A DNA stretch of 64,000 nt from positions 109,083 through 173,082 of the forward strand of contig CACXIV010000001.1 in NCBI GenBank assembly GCA_902767845.1, written 5' to 3'. How positions within the stretch are numbered: the first letter of the stretch is position 1; every line of letters begins with the position of its first letter. The notes beneath the pieces are model-generated. The model was not told the DNA's origin. It did not search any database and saw nothing but the letters and a program-made list of their open reading frames with translations. This document shows positions 1 to 7,389 of this stretch, one piece after another. The stretch comes from an uncultured Ruminococcus sp. (GTDB taxonomy: Bacteria; Bacillota; Clostridia; Oscillospirales; Acutalibacteraceae). Made by a program: the position numbers and the translations under genes.

Positions 1-1
1 C

Positions 2-1039
2 GGCATGACCGTAGCTCAAAAGGCTCAGGCGCTTTATGACTATACATATAATTCTTTAAACGAAATAAAATCAGCAGGAGCAGCGATCGGAATGGTTCAG
101 ATCGGCAACGAGACCAATTCCGGAATCGCAGGGGAGAGCGGACATTCGGAGATGGCGCGGCTCTTTAATTCAGGCGCTTCGGCAGTAAGGGCTTTTGACG
201 AAAATGTACTTGTTGCGCTCCACTTCACGAATCCCGAAAACAAAAACGCGATCATATGGTTTGCCGATTACCTGAACGAATACAATGTCGATTACGACGT
301 GTTCGCGGTATCCTACTATCCCTACTGGCACGGCAGCCTTGAAAACCTAACAGCCGTGCTCGACTATGCCGCAAATACGTACAATAAATACGCCATGGTA
401 GCCGAAACCTCATACGCCAACGATCTCAGGGACACAGACGGCCATCCCAACACCGTCAGCGCGTGGAACAACAATACGGGCGACAACCTGCTCTGGGAGT
501 TCACCCCTCAGGGACAGGCGGAAGAGGTGCGCGCCGTAATGAACGCGGTCAACAATGTCAACAACGGCAGGGGACTGGGAGTTTTCTACTGGGAAGGCGC
601 GTGGATCTCCGTCGGCGATACTCGCAGACTCGGCGGCGACGCTTACGATACAAGAGTCGCGCAAAACAAGCTGCTTTGGGAGAAATACGGCTCGGGCTGG
701 GCTTCAAGCTATTCCGTAGAGTACGATCCTGACGACGCCGGAGTGTATTACGGCGGCTGTGCGGTAGAGAATCAGGCGTTTTTCGATCCGTCCGGAAAGG
801 CGCTGCCCTCGCTCGCGGTGTTCAAAATAGTCCGCGGAGACGCTTCGTTGGGCGATGTGAACGCTGACAAAGTCATAACCGTTGCCGACGCTACCCTTGT
901 TCAGCAGCACGCCGCGGAGATGATCGTCCTCGAAGGCGACAGCCTGATCGCAGCGGATACGAACCGTGACGGCGTTGTCACCGTCGCCGACGCCACGCTT
1001 ATCCAACAGTACGCGGCGGAAATGATAGACAGTTTTTAA
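2..1039 (+). CDS. Endo-beta-1,4-galactanase (GH53) with C-terminal dockerin, 5'-truncated by window edge
   Basis: C-terminal 345 codons of a secreted arabinogalactan endo-beta-1,4-galactanase; the frame is open to the left edge, so the signal peptide and first part of the barrel are missing. Counting from the Met at base 5, VQIGNETN (Glu36) matches the GH53 acid/base segment and MVAETSYA (Glu134) the nucleophile segment. Residues about 283-342 form a type I dockerin: two Ca-binding repeats, GDVNADKVITVADA and ADTNRDGVVTVADA, each followed by an amphipathic helix. The dockerin would tether the enzyme to a cohesin scaffold, so a cellulosome-like pectin/galactan degrading system is inferred; no cohesin is in the window. 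A hairpin terminator follows directly. Confidence 0.9.
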   Translation, partial: GMTVAQKAQALYDYTYNSLNEIKSAGAAIGMVQIGNETNSGIAGESGHSEMARLFNSGASAVRAFDENVLVALHFTNPENKNAIIWFADYLNEYNVDYDVFAVSYYPYWHGSLENLTAVLDYAANTYNKYAMVAETSYANDLRDTDGHPNTVSAWNNNTGDNLLWEFTPQGQAEEVRAVMNAVNNVNNGRGLGVFYWEGAWISVGDTRRLGGDAYDTRVAQNKLLWEKYGSGWASSYSVEYDPDDAGVYYGGCAVENQAFFDPSGKALPSLAVFKIVRGDASLGDVNADKVITVADATLVQQHAAEMIVLEGDSLIAADTNRDGVVTVADATLIQQYAAEMIDSF

Positions 1040-1057
1040 AATACGGCATACGGAAAG

Positions 1058-1088
1058 CGCGCCCGATTTTAGTCGGACGCGTTTTTTT
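1058..1088 (+). terminator. Terminator of the GH53 gene
   Basis: Stem 1058-1066 with 1073-1081 (8 of 9 pairs, loop TTTTAG) followed by seven T. The T-run touches the stop codon of the convergent minus-strand gene. Confidence 0.75.
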
Positions 1089-1383
1089 AGCTGTAATACG
1101 AGGCTATGGCTTTGAGCTTTTTAACAGCTCTGTTAATATGCCTGTTTACCGTGGAGGGGGATACGCCCAGCTCCGCGGCGATATCCTTCTGCATTTTTCC
1201 GCTGATGTAGTATTCGGTCAGGCAGAACCTTTGAAGCTCGGTCAGCTCGCCTTTGATGGAGCGGCACAGAACGCGTGTTATCATCTTGTGCTCGGAATCT
1301 TCCGCGCCGTTGCCGATCTTGCTGTAAATGCCGGAGATGGTATTTATGTTATCGTCCCCGATATGCACAACTGAGGTCCTCAT
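1087..1383 (-). CDS. Sigma-70 region 4-like HTH protein
   Basis: 98 aa. The C-terminal half reads ELTELQRFCLTEYYISGKMQ then KDIAAELGVSPSTVNRHINRAVKKL, the helix-turn-helix of sigma region 4 / LuxR-type families; there is no region 2, so it cannot be a complete sigma factor on its own. The start is set at the ATG that overlaps the upstream stop (TAATG), not at a longer in-frame start further up. It is translationally coupled to the small gene at 1383-1589. Such two-gene sets (short coiled protein plus sigma-like HTH) are common in mobile and phage-derived regions of Clostridia, but no integrase or phage gene is visible here. Its target is unknown. Confidence 0.7.
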   Translation of the reverse strand: MRTSVVHIGDDNINTISGIYSKIGNGAEDSEHKMITRVLCRSIKGELTELQRFCLTEYYISGKMQKDIAAELGVSPSTVNRHINRAVKKLKAIASYYS

Positions 1384-1589
1384 TACGCCACCCCGCGGTA
1401 TCTTTGCATAAGGTGGTCGGCTGTTCTCAGACATTCGCTGTAGCACGTTCGGTACTGGGCGAGCTTTGCGTCGATCTCTTTCTTTTGAGAGAGATTCGAT
1501 TTTTTGCGCTGAGCCTTGAGCCGGAGTATAACCTCGTTAAGCTTTTCGGCGGTATCGGTATATTCGCGTGACCATTCATAATAATTCAT
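1383..1589 (-). CDS. Small charged helical protein, partner of sigma-like HTH protein
   Basis: 68 aa, rich in Lys, Glu, Gln and Arg, with predicted continuous helix (AEKLNEVILRLKAQRKKSN and onward); no recognised domain. ATG at 1589 has a good ribosome site (AGAAGGA, 8 bases upstream). Its stop overlaps the start of the HTH gene by one base, so the two are made together; a protein partner or anti-sigma-like role is possible but unproven. Function not recognised. Confidence 0.6.
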   Translation of the reverse strand: MNYYEWSREYTDTAEKLNEVILRLKAQRKKSNLSQKKEIDAKLAQYRTCYSECLRTADHLMQRYRGVA

Positions 1590-1672
1590 TTATCGTCCTT
1601 CTTTCAAAACGTGGATTTGTAATTTTGTCAGACGGAGTGGGGCGGATCCGCCGCAGCATTTGCTGTAATTCT

Positions 1673-1701
1673 ATTATAACGCATTTTTCAAACAAAATCA
1701 A
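1673..1701 (-). promoter_or_regulatory. Promoter of the sigma-like module
   Basis: Minus strand TTGATT (1696-1701), 17-bp spacer, TATAAT (1673-1678), 84 bases before the ATG of the small gene. Confidence 0.6.
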
Positions 1702-2055
1702 ACGCATGTTCGATAAATAAAAGCTGATCACGGCATTGTGTCATTGTACGGACAATGCTCCCGGGTCGGGTATTATTTTTGCTCGGTTGTTCCATAATTG
1801 CCGGATTTGCCGAATAAACCTGAGCTTTACGGGCTTTTTCGCGTGAAAAAATGATAATTTTATTCCGTAAACGAATAAAAAAGTGCCAAACCGCAAAAGA
1901 TATTTTTGTACCATTTGCTGTATGAGAAAAAATGAGAATACACATTTCAAACAGTTTTTCGTTTTTATCAAAAAATAGTGCACAAAGATTTAAAGCGCTT
2001 TTTGTACAACTTGTCATTTTGCCTGTTTAGTTAGGACAAAATCACGATTTGGCAC
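1702..2055. other. AT-rich non-coding stretch, nothing clear
   Basis: About 350 bp without a credible gene: the open frames here have poor composition and no ribosome sites. The only local structure seen is a small palindrome CATTGT-ACGG-ACAATG near 1742-1757. Confidence 0.5.
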
Positions 2056-2084
2056 TTGAAAAAAGGGCTCGATAATTGTATAAT
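2056..2084 (+). promoter_or_regulatory. Promoter of candidate small RNA
   Basis: TTGAAA (2056-2061), 17-bp spacer, TATAAT (2079-2084). No coding gene follows before a terminator at 2224-2250. Confidence 0.7.
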
Positions 2085-2090
2085 ATATAA

Positions 2091-2253
2091 AAATGAACCG
2101 AGATTTATTGCTGTTTTGACTTGATTTATTGTCGAAATTTAACATCTGACGGTTCTGTAAATTCGGTAAAATGATATGATTCATTTTTGAAGCATTCATT
2201 TTCATAAAACACACAATCGCGAAAGAGGCTGCCCGCAGGCTGCCTCTTTTGCT
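2091..2253 (+). ncRNA. Candidate structured small RNA (about 160 nt)
   Basis: Bounded by its own promoter (2056-2084) and a strong intrinsic terminator, with no gene between. Folding by eye gives four helices: GAACCG 2095-2100 with CGGTTC 2150-2155 enclosing TTTTGAC 2114-2120 with GTCGAAA 2131-2137; AAAATGA 2168-2174 with TCATTTT 2181-2187; and the terminator. The longest reading frame near its 5' end has only eight codons. degV has a separate promoter downstream of the terminator, so this is not simply its leader. Family not recognised; it is not 6S, tmRNA, SRP or RNase P RNA by visible motifs. Confidence 0.55.
2224..2253 (+). terminator. Terminator of candidate small RNA
   Basis: Stem 2224-2233 with 2238-2247 (one mismatch, loop CGCA), then a T-rich tail. 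The reverse strand lacks a proper T-run, so it acts on the plus strand. Confidence 0.75.
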
Positions 2254-2269
2254 TTTAAATGAAAAAATA

Positions 2270-2298
2270 TTGCAATACAGATAAAATCATGCTATAAT
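2270..2298 (+). promoter_or_regulatory. degV promoter
   Basis: TTGCAA (2270-2275), 17-bp spacer, TATAAT (2293-2298), about 50 bases before the degV ATG. Confidence 0.75.
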
Positions 2299-2348
2299 AA
2301 AACCGCACAGTAATTTGCGCGCTAATATGAAAGATTTGAGGGATAATT

Positions 2349-3197
2349 ATGAAGATCAAAATCACATCAGACAGCACCTGCGACCTTTCACCTGAGCTTA
2401 TAAAAAAATATGATATAGACATCCTTCCTCTGTATGTCGTCATGGGCGACGACACGCTAAAGGACGGTATCGAGGCCACCCCAAAGGATATTTATGAATT
2501 TGTAGACAAAACCGGAGTTCTTCCAAAGACCTCCGCGCCCAATCTCAGTGACTTTATCGATTTGTTCAAAAAATACACCGAACAGGGCTTTGAGGTCATC
2601 CACTTCAATATCAGCTCTGATTTTTCGAGCTCCTACGCTACGGCGTGTCTTGCCGCCGCCGAGGTAGGCGGAGTAAGGATCGTCGATACCCGTAACCTCT
2701 CCACAGGCTCCGGACTCGTCGTCCTCCATGCCTGCGAGATGGCTCAAAGCGGCGCTTCCGCCGAGGAGATCGCCAAGGAATGTTCAGAGCTCACCGGAAG
2801 GGTAGAGGCGAGCTTCGTCGTCGACAGCATTGATTATCTCCACAAGGGCGGCAGATGCTCGTCGGTAGCGGCTTTGGGCGCTAATCTCTTAAAGCTCAAG
2901 CCCTGTATCGAGGTTATCGACGGCAAGATGAAGTCCGCCAAAAAGTACCGCGGACTGATCGACCGCGTAATCCTCAATTATGTTACCGACAGGCTGCTCG
3001 GCAGGGATGATATCGACAAGCACAGGATCTTTATCACTCATACAAAGTGCAGCAAGCATATCGTGGACGACGTAAGGAAAAAGATCAGCGAGCTCAGCCC
3101 CGGCTTTGATGAGATACTCGAAACGACCGCCGGATGTACTATCACCAGTCACTGCGGTCCTTATACGCTGGGAATACTGTTTATCCGCAAGGGCTGA
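2349..3197 (+). CDS. DegV family fatty-acid-binding protein
   Basis: 282 aa, the usual length for DegV proteins, which hold a fatty acid between two EDD-fold domains; in Gram-positives related FakB proteins present it to the kinase FakA. Signature segments: SDSTCDLSPELIKKY at the N-terminus, ISSDFSSSYATA around residue 88 (lipid head-group serines) and VDTRNLSTGSGL. ATG preceded by GAGGG. Own promoter and terminator, so monocistronic; no fakA is in the window. The family assignment is firm, but whether this copy serves a FakA kinase is inference. Confidence 0.92.
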   Translation: MKIKITSDSTCDLSPELIKKYDIDILPLYVVMGDDTLKDGIEATPKDIYEFVDKTGVLPKTSAPNLSDFIDLFKKYTEQGFEVIHFNISSDFSSSYATACLAAAEVGGVRIVDTRNLSTGSGLVVLHACEMAQSGASAEEIAKECSELTGRVEASFVVDSIDYLHKGGRCSSVAALGANLLKLKPCIEVIDGKMKSAKKYRGLIDRVILNYVTDRLLGRDDIDKHRIFITHTKCSKHIVDDVRKKISELSPGFDEILETTAGCTITSHCGPYTLGILFIRKG

Positions 3198-3252
3198 TCA
3201 TTCGCGGCGGGTCTGTTTTGACAGACAATGTTTCCATATAAATAACATAAAA

Positions 3253-3291
3253 ACGGGAGTTGAAAGTAATTCTTTCAACTCCCGTCGCTTT
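3253..3291. terminator. Bidirectional terminator between degV and yebC
   Basis: 14-bp perfect stem 3253-3266 with 3272-3285, flanked by A-run and T-run, so it can end transcription from both sides. Confidence 0.85.
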
Positions 3292-3320
3292 TTATTGATT
3301 TGATTAATAACCGCGTTGGC

Positions 3321-4055
3321 TTACTCTTCCTCCCAGTTGTGCCAGACGTTCTGGATATCGTCGTTATCCTCGAACATGTCGAGCATTTTCTGCATCTTTG
3401 TCGCGGTGTCCTCGTCCTCGAGCTTAACGTAGGTATCGGGAACCATCTCGAGCTCCGCTGAGGCGAAAACATAACCGAGCTTTTCGAGCTCTTCTCTTAC
3501 GGCGCTGAAATCCTCGGGCTCGGTGTAGATGGTGAAGATATCCTCGTCGGCCTCAAAGTCAGCCGCTCCGACTTCGAGAGCGTCCGTCATAACGGTGTCC
3601 TCATCCTTTTCGAGATCCTCGCGCTCGATCACGATAACGCCCTTCTGGTTGAACATAAAGCTAACGCAGCCCTGCGCGCCCATGTTGCCGCCGAATTTAT
3701 CAAAGTAATGGCGAACCTCGCCGGCTGTTCTGTTGCGGTTGTCGGTCAGAGCCTCAACTATAACGGCAACGCCGCTGGGACCGTAGCCCTCGTATGTAAC
3801 GGCCTCGTAGTTGGTCGAATCGCCGTCGCTTGCGGCCTTTTTGATGATACGCTCGATATTGTCGTTGGGAACGTTGGCGGCCTTAGCCTTTGCGATAGTA
3901 TCTCTGAGCTTTGAGTTTACGTTAGGATCGGCGCTGCCGCCGGTCTTGATCGCGACGATCAGCTCTCTGCCGATCTTGGTGAAAACCTTGGCGCGGGCGG
4001 CGTCGTTTTTACCTTTTTTCTGCTTGATGGTACTCCATTTGTTATGTCCTGACAT
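3321..4055 (-). CDS. YebC/PmpR/TACO1 family protein
   Basis: 244 aa, full length. Begins [19 protein letters not shown], the invariant N-terminus of the family, followed by [12 protein letters not shown]. YebC proteins act in the cytoplasm and were long called transcription regulators; recent work shows that members help ribosomes through proline-rich stretches. The two functions cannot be told apart from sequence. ATG has AAAGGGA upstream. Monocistronic, sharing the bidirectional terminator with degV. In this bacterium Pro-rich proteins such as the linker of the kinase at 15165-17240 would be natural clients (inference). Confidence 0.95.
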   Translation of the reverse strand: MSGHNKWSTIKQKKGKNDAARAKVFTKIGRELIVAIKTGGSADPNVNSKLRDTIAKAKAANVPNDNIERIIKKAASDGDSTNYEAVTYEGYGPSGVAVIVEALTDNRNRTAGEVRHYFDKFGGNMGAQGCVSFMFNQKGVIVIEREDLEKDEDTVMTDALEVGAADFEADEDIFTIYTEPEDFSAVREELEKLGYVFASAELEMVPDTYVKLEDEDTATKMQKMLDMFEDNDDIQNVWHNWEEE

Positions 4056-4141
4056 ATAATCATCCCTTTTGTTTTTTCTATCTTAAAAAGTATATCATAA
4101 TAACATTTATCAGTCAAGAAGCTATTTGAGCTAAAATAATA

Positions 4142-4166
4142 AAGCTCCCGGAAAAGGGAGCTTTAT
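4142..4166 (-). terminator. Terminator after the lipocalin-like gene
   Basis: Stem AAAGCTCCC/GGGAGCTTT with a TTATTATTTT tail on the minus strand. Confidence 0.7.
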
Positions 4167-4172
4167 GCTTTG

Positions 4173-5207
4173 TTATTGAGCCTGAGCTGCGGCGACCTGA
4201 TCGGGTGTAGCCGCGCCTTCCCTTACGAAGGGATAGTCGTTGATGTAAAGCGTGTCGCCGTCGAGCCTGAACTTCATATCCTTGTCAGACTGCTCGAGAA
4301 CGATGTAGCTTATCGTCACTGTGTCGTCCTTAACCGTGTAGATGCCCGACATCTCGATGTTGATGCTCACGGGGGTGTAGGTGTAGGGGTTGATGGTCAT
4401 AGCCGTCTCATAATACTTGGCTGTGCCGTCCTTGTTGAACTCATAGATCAGAGTGTACTCGCCGGTGCTGTTGACCCATCGTCCGACGATATCGTCGTTG
4501 CCCGTAAAATCGTCCTCGCGCTTGATCTCGGGAGCGGAGTAGGCTTCCGCGGTAAACTCATATGTCTTTTCGGTGTTTTCAACGCTCGTAAAGGTCATTG
4601 TCCTTCCGGTGAATATGTTTCCGCTGAGCTCAACGGTGTATTCGCCGTCAAGGAAATACTGGGTAAGAAGATCGGAAAGCGTCACTGTAACAACGGTTTT
4701 GCCGTCCTCGTTCTTGGCTGTGGTGTAAGTGCCCTTGCCGGTGACGGTGCCGATGGTCGATTTAACCGTTCCGTCGCTCTCAAATGTAAAGTAGTAGTCG
4801 ACGTCAAGCGTCTTTGTAGCCTCGTCTGAGGTCGCGTTGTCGTCCATTACCTGTATCTGTCTTACAAGGTGCCAGGTGCCCGTGATGTCGTTGTTGAAAA
4901 ACAGCTTGATCACAAGCGCCGCGAGCGCCGCTATGACAACTATGACGATCGAAATCAAGATCGTTTTCTGGATGAGCGGCTTTTTGGAGACGGGAGCGGG
5001 AGCGATTTCGGTTTCCTCAACAGCTTCCGCTTCGGCGTCCTTAACAGCTTCTGCTGCGGCTTCCTCAGCAGCTTCCGCTGTTGCTTCTTCAGCGGTTTCC
5101 GCTGAGGCTTCTTCGGTCGCTTCCACAGCGGCTTCCTGTGTATCTTCTGTCAATGTATCGTTTTCCGTGATTTCTTCGGGGGTCTTTAGATCCTTATTTT
5201 CGTCCAA
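4173..5207 (-). CDS. Membrane-anchored protein with acidic Ala/Glu stalk and two lipocalin-like repeats
   Basis: 344 aa, no named family recognised. Residues 1-75 are an acidic, low-complexity Ala/Glu/Thr tract; about 79-104 is one membrane helix (TILISIVIVVIAALAALVI); the rest is outside the cell if the N-terminus is inside. The outer part holds two similar beta-rich units, ITGTWHLVRQ...YYFTFESDGTVK and IVGRWVNST...LIYEFNKDGTAKY, each followed by GxYT and TVTxSY strands, as in lipocalin-like/META-type domains. The start is TTG at 5207, set by a perfect AAGGAGG eight bases upstream; an ATG nearby is out of frame. Own promoter and terminator. Confidence 0.8.
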   Translation of the reverse strand: MDENKDLKTPEEITENDTLTEDTQEAAVEATEEASAETAEEATAEAAEEAAAEAVKDAEAEAVEETEIAPAPVSKKPLIQKTILISIVIVVIAALAALVIKLFFNNDITGTWHLVRQIQVMDDNATSDEATKTLDVDYYFTFESDGTVKSTIGTVTGKGTYTTAKNEDGKTVVTVTLSDLLTQYFLDGEYTVELSGNIFTGRTMTFTSVENTEKTYEFTAEAYSAPEIKREDDFTGNDDIVGRWVNSTGEYTLIYEFNKDGTAKYYETAMTINPYTYTPVSINIEMSGIYTVKDDTVTISYIVLEQSDKDMKFRLDGDTLYINDYPFVREGAATPDQVAAAQAQ

Positions 5208-5238
5208 GACATATACCTCCTTAAATATACTAAACTAT

Positions 5239-5267
5239 ATAATACTACTTTTTTAAAATAAAATCAA
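5239..5267 (-). promoter_or_regulatory. Promoter of the lipocalin-like gene
   Basis: Minus strand TTGATT (5262-5267), 17-bp spacer, TATTAT (5239-5244). Confidence 0.6.
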
Positions 5268-5351
5268 GCGCAAAAAGGGTGAAAATAATTCTGATTTAGA
5301 ATTATCACCTAAATTTCAGAATTATTAGATTACAGTTTTGTAATAACTCCA

Positions 5352-5380
5352 TTGTCAAATACGGCGCGTAGTGGTATAAT
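5352..5380 (+). promoter_or_regulatory. Promoter of the yicC-remA-gmk operon
   Basis: TTGTCA (5352-5357), 17-bp spacer, TATAAT (5375-5380); heads the long plus-strand gene run. Confidence 0.75.
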
Positions 5381-5424
5381 AATGAGAAATGAAAATACTA
5401 TAAATAGGAAAGAAGGTCGTTGTA

Positions 5425-6309
5425 ATGATTAAATCAATGACGGGCTTCGGCAGGTGCGAGACCGAGATCAACGGCAGAGAGATCACCGTTGAGATCAAAA
5501 GCGTTAATCACCGCTTTTTTGAATTTTCGGCGCGCACCCCGAGGGGCTACAACTTTCTTGACGACAAGCTAAAGAGCTTTGTGAACTCATATGTTGCCAG
5601 AGGCAAGATAGATGTGTTCGTAAGCGTGAGCCAGAGCGAGCAGACCCCGTCCGAGGTCACGGTCAATCACCAGCTCGTGTCGGGCTACCTCAACGCGATG
5701 AAGGAGATTTCCGGTACCTACGGTATCGAAAACGACGTCACCGTCGTATCTCTCGCGAGGTTCCCGGATGTGTTCACGGTGCACAAGGCTCCCGAGGATG
5801 AGGAGCAGATCACCGCAGACGTGCTTACTGCCGCCAAGCAGGCGATCGACTCGTTCATAGCGATGCGCGAGGCGGAGGGAGAAAAGCTTAAAGCGGATAT
5901 CCTCAGCCGCGCCGAGGTGATCCTCGGAATAGTCGAAAAGATAGAGGAGCGCTCGCCGCAGACCGTAAAGGAATACGAGCAGAGGCTGCTCGAAAGGATC
6001 CGTCAGACGCTCGAGAGTTTCAGTGTTGAGATCGACGAGCAGAGGGTGCTGACCGAGGTCGCCGTATTCTCGGACAAGGTCGCGGTGGCTGAGGAGACCG
6101 TAAGGCTCAGGAGCCATTTTGACCAGTTGAAGAAGATACTCGAGCTCAACGAGCCGGTCGGCAGAAAGATCGACTTTATTATCCAGGAGATGAACCGCGA
6201 GGCGAACACGATCGGCTCAAAGGTTCAGGATTCCACTCTCGCGCACATGGTCGTTGAGATCAAAGGCGAGATCGAAAAAATCAGAGAGCAGGTTCAAAAC
6301 ATCGAATAA
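5425..6309 (+). CDS. YicC/YloC family endoribonuclease
   Basis: 294 aa. Starts MIKSMTGFGRCE, the family hallmark, and ends with the conserved segment GRKIDFIIQEMNREANTIGSK. YicC/YloC proteins are metal-dependent endoribonucleases that work in RNA decay in the cytoplasm. First gene of the yloC-remA-gmk-rpoZ-priA run seen across Bacillota, which supports the call. RBS AGAAGG eight bases before the ATG. The central coiled-coil region (about residues 150-215) is rich in Glu, Arg and Lys as usual. Confidence 0.93.
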   Translation: MIKSMTGFGRCETEINGREITVEIKSVNHRFFEFSARTPRGYNFLDDKLKSFVNSYVARGKIDVFVSVSQSEQTPSEVTVNHQLVSGYLNAMKEISGTYGIENDVTVVSLARFPDVFTVHKAPEDEEQITADVLTAAKQAIDSFIAMREAEGEKLKADILSRAEVILGIVEKIEERSPQTVKEYEQRLLERIRQTLESFSVEIDEQRVLTEVAVFSDKVAVAEETVRLRSHFDQLKKILELNEPVGRKIDFIIQEMNREANTIGSKVQDSTLAHMVVEIKGEIEKIREQVQNIE

Positions 6310-6311
6310 TA

Positions 6312-6337
6312 GTTTCTGTCATCCCGGTCGGATGACG
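6312..6337. repeat. Short hairpin sharing a 15-mer with the 44852 repeat
   Basis: GTTTCTGTCATCCCG at 6312-6326 is identical to 44865-44879. Here it forms GTCATCC-CGGTC-GGATGAC between yicC and remA. Confidence 0.5.
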
Positions 6338-6361
6338 GCGTTTATCAATGAGGGTATTTTT

Positions 6362-6613
6362 ATGAAGCTGTTAAACATCGGGTTCGGTAATCTTGTCAGC
6401 CTCGACAAGCTTGTCGCTGTCGCGGCGCCGGATTCCGCCCCCGTAAAACGAATCGTGCAGGAGGCAAAGGCAAACGGAATGCTCATAGATTCCACCTGCG
6501 GCAGAAAATGCAAGGCGGTGCTGATCTGCGAGAGCAATCACGTAGTGCTTTCGGCCGTTTCCTGCGAGACCATTCAGAACAGAGCTGAAGAAAGTGAGGA
6601 CAAAGATGAGTGA
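6362..6613 (+). CDS. remA: RemA/DUF370 family DNA-binding regulator
   Basis: 83 aa. MKLLNIGFGNLVSLDKLVAV and DSAPVKRIVQEAK are typical of RemA (YlzA), the ring-forming DNA-binding protein that activates matrix and osmoprotection genes in Bacillus. Start chosen at ATG 6362 with GAGGG upstream; a longer frame from 6254 would run back into yicC. Lies between yicC and gmk, its conserved position in Bacillota. Reads ISCGRK-like DSTCGRKCKAVLICESNH in the C-terminal half, then an acidic tail. Its targets here are unknown. Confidence 0.9.
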   Translation: MKLLNIGFGNLVSLDKLVAVAAPDSAPVKRIVQEAKANGMLIDSTCGRKCKAVLICESNHVVLSAVSCETIQNRAEESEDKDE

Positions 6614-7169
6614 GAAAATGGGTAGACTGGTTTTGTACTCGGGATGCTCGGGAGTAGGCAAGGGTACGATCCTTAAGGAGCTTATGAAAAGGGACGACAA
6701 CATCAAGCTGTCCGTTTCAAATACAACAAGGGCTCCCAGACCCGACGAGGTCGACGGAGTTGATTATAACTTTGTCACAAAGGAAGAGTTTGAAAAGGTG
6801 ATCGCAGAGGACGGTTATCTTGAATACGCCAAATACTGCGACAATTATTACGGTACTCCCATCAAGCAGGTAAACGACATGCTTACCCGGGGCTACAACG
6901 TAGTGCTCGAGATCGAGGTAAAGGGAGGCCTCCAGGTAATGGAGAACTTCCCGAACATTTTGAGCATTTTCATCATGCCGCCGTCGCTCAAGGTCCTTGA
7001 GGAAAGACTCAGGGGCAGAGGAACAGAGGACGAGGACACTATCAAAAAGCGCCTCAAGGAGGCTGAGCATGAGCTCAAATACAAGGATCGCTACAAGCAT
7101 ATCGTGGTCAACGACAAGCTTGAGGACGCGATCGAGGAGATCCACAACATTATTTTAAACGGTAAGTAA
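6606..7169 (+). CDS. gmk: Guanylate kinase
   Basis: 187 aa. Phosphorylates GMP to GDP with ATP. P-loop SGCSGVGKGTI near the N-terminus, then SVSNTTRAPRPDEVDGVDYNF (GMP-binding) and YYGTP; the lid region has RLRGRGTEDEDTIKKRL. Start at ATG 6606, overlapping the remA stop by eight bases, with GAGG seven bases upstream; this is preferred over GTG 6594. Cytosolic, and part of the operon supplying nucleotides next to the RNA polymerase omega gene. Confidence 0.96.
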   Translation: MSEKMGRLVLYSGCSGVGKGTILKELMKRDDNIKLSVSNTTRAPRPDEVDGVDYNFVTKEEFEKVIAEDGYLEYAKYCDNYYGTPIKQVNDMLTRGYNVVLEIEVKGGLQVMENFPNILSIFIMPPSLKVLEERLRGRGTEDEDTIKKRLKEAEHELKYKDRYKHIVVNDKLEDAIEEIHNIILNGK

Positions 7170-7182
7170 AAGGAGATTTATT

Positions 7183-7389
7183 ATGCACAAGGTTGACGTA
7201 GACGAGTTATTCCAGGGCAAGCAGAGCAAGTACGCGCTTGTTGTAGGCGTGTCCAAAAGAGCGAGAGAGATCACCCAGAAGTTTGAGGAGGAGGGCACCG
7301 TTACCGAGGATAAGCCCGTGCTCCTCGCTATTGACGAGATAAAAAATCACGACATAAGCATCCTTGAGCCGGACGAAGATGAGCTCTGA
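7183..7389 (+). CDS. rpoZ: RNA polymerase omega subunit
   Basis: 68 aa. Short omega homologue: KYALVVGVSKRAREI corresponds to the conserved core helix (RYxLVxxAxKRARQ), and PVLLAIDEI to the second motif. Omega wraps the beta' C-terminus and aids polymerase assembly. Fixed position between gmk and priA. AAAGGAG precedes the ATG. In many Bacillota coaBC follows rpoZ; here it is absent and priA follows directly. Confidence 0.9.
   Translation: MHKVDVDELFQGKQSKYALVVGVSKRAREITQKFEEEGTVTEDKPVLLAIDEIKNHDISILEPDEDEL

Noticed and set aside
1688-2214. Open frames on the minus strand in the AT-rich gap
   Set aside because: Lack ribosome sites, and the one at 2014-2214 lies antisense to the small RNA region; composition is that of AT-rich non-coding DNA.
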